Below, in pieces: positions 59,100 through 64,000 of a stretch of DNA of 64,000 bases (position 1 is its first letter; the number at the start of each line of letters is the position of its first letter). The notes beneath the pieces are model-generated. The model was given only the letters and a program-made list of their open reading frames with translations. It had not been told where the DNA came from and ran no database searches. Both the position numbers and the translations under genes were made by a program. Origin of the DNA: Deltaproteobacteria bacterium (GTDB lineage: Bacteria; UBA10199; JADGCS01); NCBI GenBank assembly GCA_024233595.1, contig JACKPK010000005.1, forward strand, positions 1-64,000. The letters are read 5' to 3'.

Positions 59100-59957
59100 A
59101 TGTCACCGCGTCAAAAAGAGCCCCTCATTTATGATTACAAGGATTACCGGGCTTTTTTGCGTGATTGGTACGACCATAAAAAATCCGGGCCACGTGGTTA
59201 CTCGTACCGGAGTTTTTCTCTAAAGGCTGGGTTCACCTCTCCTAATTTTTTGAAGCTGGTCATGGATGGGGACCGCAACCTCACTGAATCGAGTTTATCA
59301 AAATTCGCAAAAGGACTTGCTCTTAACAAAGGTGAGACCGAATTTTTTATAAACTTGGTTCGCTTTAACCAATCTAAAACTCACGAAGAGCGTGATCAAC
59401 ACTACCAAAAATTACTAAGCTCGCGTCGTTACAATCAACTCAAACCTTTGGAAAAAGAATTCTACGAATACTACTCACAGTGGTATCACCCGATTGTGCG
59501 CGAGCTTGTTGCGCACCCTGAATTCAATGGCACACCAGAGTGGATTTCAAAACGCATTTTCCCACAAATTCCGGTTGAGGACGCGCGCGATTCTTTGGAT
59601 CTTTTGCTTAGCCTTGGTTTTGTCACCAAGAGCAAACAGGGGTGTTGGGCGCAATCGAGCGCACTCATCACCACAGGTCCTGAGTCGCAAGAGATGGCGC
59701 TTTTAAAATATCATCAAAATCTTTTGCAACTGGCCAAGCATGTACTACCACAAATTGAGCAAGAGCGTCGGGATGTGAGCGCTTTGACATTAGGGCTGGC
59801 CAAATGCAAAGTGCCACAACTCAAAAAAATGGTGCAGGAATTTCGCAAACAAGTTTTAGAATTTGTTTCTGACGATGTGCATCCCGAAGAAGTGGTGCAG
59901 CTTTCGATACAACTTTTGCCGTTAACGCGTCCAAAGAAACCAAGAGGCAAGGCATGA
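59100..59957 (+). CDS. TIGR02147-family protein
   Basis: A 285-residue cytoplasmic protein matching the TIGR02147 family, first described as a large paralogous set in Fibrobacter and also found in Bdellovibrio-type bacteria. Landmarks are the N-terminal YDYKDYRAFLRDWY, SYRSFSLKAGFTSPNFLKLV (helix-turn-helix-like) with MDGDRNLTESSLSKFAKGL, LNKGETEFFINLVRFNQ, and the central EKEFYEYYSQWYHPIVREL. A DNA-binding role is generally assumed from the helix-turn-helix, not proven. It has TTGGAGAATTA before the ATG. The stop overlaps the start of a GGTEAGNPP lipoprotein by 4 bp, so the two are coupled. Confidence 0.88.
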   Translation: MSPRQKEPLIYDYKDYRAFLRDWYDHKKSGPRGYSYRSFSLKAGFTSPNFLKLVMDGDRNLTESSLSKFAKGLALNKGETEFFINLVRFNQSKTHEERDQHYQKLLSSRRYNQLKPLEKEFYEYYSQWYHPIVRELVAHPEFNGTPEWISKRIFPQIPVEDARDSLDLLLSLGFVTKSKQGCWAQSSALITTGPESQEMALLKYHQNLLQLAKHVLPQIEQERRDVSALTLGLAKCKVPQLKKMVQEFRKQVLEFVSDDVHPEEVVQLSIQLLPLTRPKKPRGKA

Positions 59958-60886
59958 AAACATTCCTCATCTTTTTTATTTTGCTGCTGAGCTCTTGTGG
60001 TGGATTGGGCGGCACGGAAGCTGGCAACCCACCCACGGTCACGGTGGCTTCTTTGACGGGCACTGTTTCCTCCACTGATAATTCGGTTAGCGCGTTGGTG
60101 TTTTCTTCTGGGTCTAGTAATTGTTTTGCGGATCTGATCATCGCTACTGATTCCGAAGGCAACCAAAGCACAGCCACACCCAATAGCAGTTGTATTTTTA
60201 CTTTGGACCTGACTGCCGGCAAAGCCTTTCAAATTGCTCTTTATGAAGATGATGAGTTTGTTTCTTATTTAAAATTTTTAAAAAATCGTGAGACCCAAGG
60301 TTTGAGTCAAAGTTTATTTTTACCGAACCAAGAGCTCAGTATCAATTTAGGGCGCATCAGCTTGTCTGAATTAGGTGCGCGTCCAGAACTGGAGCCAGGC
60401 GATTTGATCGATGCGGATGACGACGGTCTTTTTGATTTAGATGATGATGACGATAATGATGATGGCACCAATGATGACGAAGAACTTGATTGTGATTTAG
60501 ATGGTTTTGAAGATGATTACGATTTGAGTTTTGATGATGAATTCGATTGTGATGATGGTGAAGAGTTTCAACCTGGTGACGTGGTGATCTTCCACGCCGA
60601 GCCACGTCAGGGCGAGCAGTTTGTGGATGTTGATGCGGAAATTTCATTTCGTGCCAGTTGCGAGATTGACGAAAGCACATTGACCTCAAGCAAATTCCGT
60701 GTGCGTGGTCCGGGAGATGTTGCCGTGGCTTGTGATTACAGCACTCAAAGTGGGGGCGATGAAGCCGTGTGCGAACCCAGTTCCGAATTGGCAAGTGACG
60801 CTACTTACCGCGTGACTGTCGAAGGCGTTGCCTGCGAAGGGGGCGCTCTTCTCCCTGTGGTGACTTGGCAGTTCACAACGGAATGA
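59954..60886 (+). CDS. Lipoprotein with GGTEAGNPP motif and C-terminal Ig-like domain
   Basis: A 310-residue protein with a short signal peptide and lipobox (FILLLSSC), immediately followed by GGLGGTEAGNPP. I recall the GGTE(A/T)GNP motif as common in lipoproteins next to TIGR02147 genes (recollection, not checked). The N-terminal domain is strand-rich. Residues 155-205 are Asp-rich (DADDDGLFDLDDDD, resembling thrombospondin-3 calcium loops). The C-terminal 100 residues (DVVIFHAEPRQGEQF, ISFRASCEIDESTL, ATYRVTVEGV, VVTWQFTTE) look like a bacterial Ig-like Big_5 domain. Coupled to the TIGR02147 gene by a 4-bp overlap, it is probably its surface effector or target. It converges with ilvC. Confidence 0.75.
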   Translation: MKTFLIFFILLLSSCGGLGGTEAGNPPTVTVASLTGTVSSTDNSVSALVFSSGSSNCFADLIIATDSEGNQSTATPNSSCIFTLDLTAGKAFQIALYEDDEFVSYLKFLKNRETQGLSQSLFLPNQELSINLGRISLSELGARPELEPGDLIDADDDGLFDLDDDDDNDDGTNDDEELDCDLDGFEDDYDLSFDDEFDCDDGEEFQPGDVVIFHAEPRQGEQFVDVDAEISFRASCEIDESTLTSSKFRVRGPGDVAVACDYSTQSGGDEAVCEPSSELASDATYRVTVEGVACEGGALLPVVTWQFTTE

Positions 60887-60893
60887 GGGTTTT

Positions 60894-62375
60894 CTAAGCT
60901 GCTACCGAAATATCAACCGATGGTCTGAGCTTAGCGCATTCCGCCAAGGCCGCATGCACTTTATGCGTGCCAAAGGCTTTCATGGGCGCATCGCTTGCCA
61001 CATGACCGGCGTGCAATGGCGCTAAAACTTCTTGCTGCACAATGTGATCAAAGCGCGGTCCCCAACGGCGTGTTCCCAAACGCGCTGTGATAGAACAGTT
61101 GTCGACCATGTAGGAAATGCCGCGAGCGTGCATGTAAGGGTTGAGCGAATCCACGGCTTCGATCACTGATTCGTTGCAGACTTCGCTGTAGCAATGACCT
61201 TGGTTTAAGAGCAGATCAATTTGCGCCATCATGCAGGCCACGTACAAGCCCGCTGTTTCGGGAAAGATCTCAGATTGATTTTGATCGCGTTGCTTACGAA
61301 TGGTCTCGCCGATTTCCCACATGCGCGTGGCGCCGACATTGCCCATGGGGTACTCTTCAAGACGTTTGCCTGAAAGAATCACAGATTGCAGTTCAATGCC
61401 CGAGGCGACTTCTTCGTAGATTTCTAATAACAAACCATAAAGAGGTTTGTAAGCTTGGTTGTAAGTTTTGGCAAAACGCTCTTTGCCTTGCTCGTTTAAG
61501 GATTCGTAAACTGCCAAAATGCCTTTGTGTGAGATTGTTTTTGAAATAGGACCTGTGATGCTTTCACACGAATTCAAAAAGGCTTGTTCTGGTGTCATGT
61601 TGTGGTTGTGAATGAGATCTTCGAACAAGGCTTCCACGATACCATGCACCGCGCCCAATAAAATACCGCGCTCGCCAAAAATATCGCTTTTGTACTCGTC
61701 TTCTAAGGTGGTCAAAAAACAAAAGGGAGCTCCCACCGCAATGGACCACGCAATGGCTTGGTCTGTTGCTTTGCCGTTTACATCTTGATGAATCGCAAAG
61801 CTTGCGTTGATGCCCGCGCCGTTAACTTCTTTGCCTTGCACATACAAACGACGTACAGAAGGGCCCATGCCTTTGGGGCAAACGCCAATCACGTTGATGT
61901 TTTTTGGGAAGTCGTCACCTGTTGTTTTAAGATGACCAACCAAAAAGCCGTGTGACAAACCCAAAGTGGCGCCGGGTTTTAAGGCTTTAAAAATTTCTGG
62001 GTAGAGTTTGGCTTGCGCGGCATCAGAGATGAGTAAAAGCACCATGTCGGATTCTTTGATGACGGTAAACATTTCACCAAGTGTTCCTGCCGATTTAGAA
62101 AAACCGGCTTTTTCGGCGTCGGCAAAAGATTTACTGTTTTCGCGCAGGCCTACTTTGACCGTGATGCCTGTTCCTTCTAGTGTGTCGCGTAGGTTTTGTG
62201 CTTGAGCAGGGCCTTGTGATCCCCAGCCGATGACGCCAATGGTTTTGATGCCGTCTAAGGCGCCTGGGACTTTTGAGAATTGGTCGCGGCCACCAACAAC
62301 AATTTGTTCTTCGGTTTCGGCAAGTTTGATGGTCTGGACCGTGAAAATATCAGATTGAAAACCACGCTGGCTCAT
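60894..62375 (-). CDS. ilvC: Ketol-acid reductoisomerase, plant-type class II
   Basis: NADPH and Mg-dependent enzyme of branched-chain amino-acid synthesis. The 493-residue length is that of class II (long) enzymes. The nucleotide site reads IGVIGWGSQGPAQAQNLRD near residue 46. Other landmarks are LGLSHGFLVGHL, VCPKGMGPSVRRLYVQGKE, GINASFAIHQDV, YKSDIFGERGILLGAVHGI, and SLNPYMHARGISYMVDNCS. These phrases are nearly identical to chloroplast KARI of Arabidopsis and spinach as I remember them, and unlike E. coli IlvC. A strong AAAGGAG precedes the ATG. ilvB/ilvN and ilvD are not in the window. Confidence 0.96.
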   Translation of the reverse strand: MSQRGFQSDIFTVQTIKLAETEEQIVVGGRDQFSKVPGALDGIKTIGVIGWGSQGPAQAQNLRDTLEGTGITVKVGLRENSKSFADAEKAGFSKSAGTLGEMFTVIKESDMVLLLISDAAQAKLYPEIFKALKPGATLGLSHGFLVGHLKTTGDDFPKNINVIGVCPKGMGPSVRRLYVQGKEVNGAGINASFAIHQDVNGKATDQAIAWSIAVGAPFCFLTTLEDEYKSDIFGERGILLGAVHGIVEALFEDLIHNHNMTPEQAFLNSCESITGPISKTISHKGILAVYESLNEQGKERFAKTYNQAYKPLYGLLLEIYEEVASGIELQSVILSGKRLEEYPMGNVGATRMWEIGETIRKQRDQNQSEIFPETAGLYVACMMAQIDLLLNQGHCYSEVCNESVIEAVDSLNPYMHARGISYMVDNCSITARLGTRRWGPRFDHIVQQEVLAPLHAGHVASDAPMKAFGTHKVHAALAECAKLRPSVDISVAA

Positions 62376-62469
62376 GAGGAACTCCTTTAAAAAGACTTGA
62401 ATCTGCGCTAACGACTAGCAGAGGATCAGCGCAAATAGCAAGGCCTTCGCGTTTTAGATCAAGGTTCAC

Positions 62470-63654
62470 ATGAAGCACATTTACATTCATTTTCCCTACT
62501 GTCTTTATAAATGCCATTATTGCGATTTTAATTCGCATGCGCGTAAGCCAGGCGAGCTAAAAGACGAAACAAAATTATTTTTGTCTGCATTGCAAAAAGA
62601 CTGGCAGCAACAATTTTCTGATTGCTTGGATTTTGATCACGCTTTGGCAGGTGAGTCGGTGCAGACAATTTTTTTTGGTGGTGGCACACCGTCTTTGATG
62701 AAAGGCGAGCACATCAAAATCATTTTGGACTTCATCCGTGCTGATGTTGTTTTTTCGGACAATATCGAAATCACTTTAGAAGCAAATCCCGGCACCTTGT
62801 CGGCAGAGAATTTGCAAAGTTTTAAACAAGCGGGTGTGAATCGCTTATCAATGGGAGTGCAGAGTTTTTCTGATCAAAACCTGCAACGTTTTGGTCGCAT
62901 TCACACAGGCGAAGAGGCTGTGGCCGCCATTGAATTGGCAAAAAAATACGGCCCCAAGGAACTCAGTATCGATTTAATCTTTGGTTTTCCTGATCAAAGC
63001 CTGGCAAGTTGGGAATCCGATTTGCAACAAGCTTTGAAGTTTAAACTCAAACACCTTTCTTGCTATCAACTCACAGCCGAGGCGGGCACAAAATACACGC
63101 AAGATTTACGACAGGGCGTGTGGCAAGATCCCGATCAAGAAGTGATGAATCAAATGCAAGATTTGACGATTTCTCTTCTGAATCAAAATGAATTTCATCG
63201 TTATGAAATTTCCAATTACGCGAAGCCAGGATACGAATCGCGTCACAATTTGGCTTATTGGCATTTTGAATCTTATCTGGGGTTGGGGCCGGGAGCGTGG
63301 GGACAAATGCGTCGCAGTGATGCCAAGCTAAAAAGCTTTCAACTACTCCGTCGCGTTCTCATCAAAGACCCCCTGTCTTACCAAAAGGCTGTGGGCAGTG
63401 GGAATTTTTGGCGAGAAGAAAACATTCCTGAGGACACCGCTTTGGGTGAGTGTCTGATGATGGGCTTGCGGCTCAGCGATGGGATTGAGCTCAGCGTATT
63501 GCAAAAAATGTTTCCCAACGCTTGTGGGGAGGATTTTGAAGTGGCCAAACAGCAGGCCATTGCGAAGGGATGGCTGAGTCAAAAGGCTGGTCGTCTTTGC
63601 CCCACCGAAGAAGGTTTACGCTGGAACAATCAATTGGCAGCTTTGTTTTTGTAG
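62470..63654 (+). CDS. hemW: HemW-type radical SAM heme chaperone
   Basis: Radical-SAM-family protein related to HemN; characterised HemW binds and transfers heme rather than oxidising coproporphyrinogen. The 394-residue protein starts MKHIYIHFPYCLYKCHYCDF with the CxxxCxxC cluster motif at residues 11-18. It continues with FFGGGTPSLM near 72, LEANPGTLS near 110, RLSMGVQSFSDQNL near 130 and SIDLIFGFPDQ near 170. There is no HemN-type extra N-terminal domain, which favours HemW over coproporphyrinogen dehydrogenase. Divergent from ilvC; 95 bp separate the two starts. Confidence 0.92.
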   Translation: MKHIYIHFPYCLYKCHYCDFNSHARKPGELKDETKLFLSALQKDWQQQFSDCLDFDHALAGESVQTIFFGGGTPSLMKGEHIKIILDFIRADVVFSDNIEITLEANPGTLSAENLQSFKQAGVNRLSMGVQSFSDQNLQRFGRIHTGEEAVAAIELAKKYGPKELSIDLIFGFPDQSLASWESDLQQALKFKLKHLSCYQLTAEAGTKYTQDLRQGVWQDPDQEVMNQMQDLTISLLNQNEFHRYEISNYAKPGYESRHNLAYWHFESYLGLGPGAWGQMRRSDAKLKSFQLLRRVLIKDPLSYQKAVGSGNFWREENIPEDTALGECLMMGLRLSDGIELSVLQKMFPNACGEDFEVAKQQAIAKGWLSQKAGRLCPTEEGLRWNNQLAALFL

Positions 63655-63777
63655 ATTTGGCGACGACGACTGTTTGATTCCCGGAAAGCCCTTGCTCTTC
63701 GCTCTGGGTCGCGCTAGTTCACAGAAGCAGCGGTTTTGATTTCTCATCTTTGTCCTTAAAATCTCAAAGGATTGCTC

Positions 63778-64000
63778 ATGACAAAAATCAGTGTTCAAGA
63801 ATTACAAGACATCGCCCAAGAGTCGCGGGAAAACATTTTAAAAATGGTACACAAAGCAGGCTGTGGTCATTTTGGTGGACCGTTTTCCATGATCGACATG
63901 ATGACGGCACTTTATTTTTACAAACTCAACTTGGATCCCAAAAACCCAAGCCACGAAGATCGCGATCGTGTGATTTTATCAGCGGGTCATTGTTGTGCTG
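63778..64000 (+). CDS. Transketolase, N-terminal part (cut by window end)
   Basis: The first 74 codons: MTKISVQELQDIAQESRENI, then KMVHKAGCGHFGGPFSMIDM, TALYFYKLNLDPKNPSHEDR and DRVILSAGHCCA. The GHFGGPFS (GHxGG) and RDRVILSAGH motifs are those of the thiamine-diphosphate domain of transketolase. The RDRxILSxGHxxx spelling and short leader suggest the split N-terminal-subunit type, but the C-terminus is beyond the window. An AAAGGA lies 8 bp upstream. The 120 bp between hemW and this gene hold nothing I recognise. Confidence 0.85.
   Translation, partial: MTKISVQELQDIAQESRENILKMVHKAGCGHFGGPFSMIDMMTALYFYKLNLDPKNPSHEDRDRVILSAGHCCA

Overview
The window is a chromosomal stretch (roughly 45% G+C by eye) of a Gram-negative bacterium. 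Signs of an outer membrane are about ten lipobox signal peptides, a SPOR-domain protein, ZapA and periplasmic-type peptidases. The gene mix (a TIGR02147-family protein beside a GGTEAGNPP lipoprotein, adjacent tdh/kbl, trpS-scpA-scpB-rluB, a mitochondrial-type aconitase, many large unassigned lipoproteins) suggests a deltaproteobacterial or Bdellovibrionota-like lineage. That placement is inference. There are no rRNA, tRNA, CRISPR or phage genes, and no transposase.

Layout. 0-11 kb: thiE-dus, alaS, a beta-propeller lipoprotein, an acyltransferase, then an overlapping chain of two small exported proteins, an M48 lipoprotein peptidase and nth. 11-22 kb: ferredoxin, hemH, nadC, hisS, an orphan parA, a large lipoprotein, tdh-kbl (threonine catabolism), a YkgJ-like protein and dgt. 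23.1-26.6 kb: ribE followed on the same strand by about 2.9 kb with no intact reading frame. The missing N-terminal third of RibE can be read there in shifting frames, so this is indel-corrupted or decayed coding DNA and not an insertion. 26.6-34.1 kb: trpS-scpA-scpB-rluB, zapA, a strong 6S RNA candidate, fau, ymdB, tyrS. 34.1-42.4 kb: a frameshifted kinase with a PP2C phosphatase, a lipoprotein dipeptidyl-peptidase III, a PAP2 protein and a giant BNR-repeat lipoprotein. 42.5-50.7 kb: NAD kinase, aconitase, and a five-gene redox operon with an AGPS/GlcD-like flavoprotein, GlcE- and GlcF-like subunits, an HdrC-like Fe-S protein and a lipid kinase. 50.8-64 kb: an M16 peptidase pair, argS, a SPOR protein, a histone-H1-tailed protein, a TIGR02147/lipoprotein locus, a plant-type ilvC, hemW and the start of a transketolase.

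The most unusual non-coding feature is a family of intergenic arrays of a palindromic hexamer CYTARG repeated at exactly 8-bp steps (23 units at 1765-1946; smaller arrays at 1-27, 14902-14923, 15275-15320 and 31302-31339). One pair lies inside the terminal inverted repeats of a 466-bp transposase-less cassette between hisS and parA. Other modules recur in a fixed order around these arrays.

Sequence quality is uneven. rluB (29.6-29.85 kb), the kinase/PP2C pair (34.28-34.9 kb) and the 23.5-26.6 kb stretch carry clusters of indels, mostly lost bases in A or T runs. That pattern fits low-coverage consensus error better than slow gene decay.
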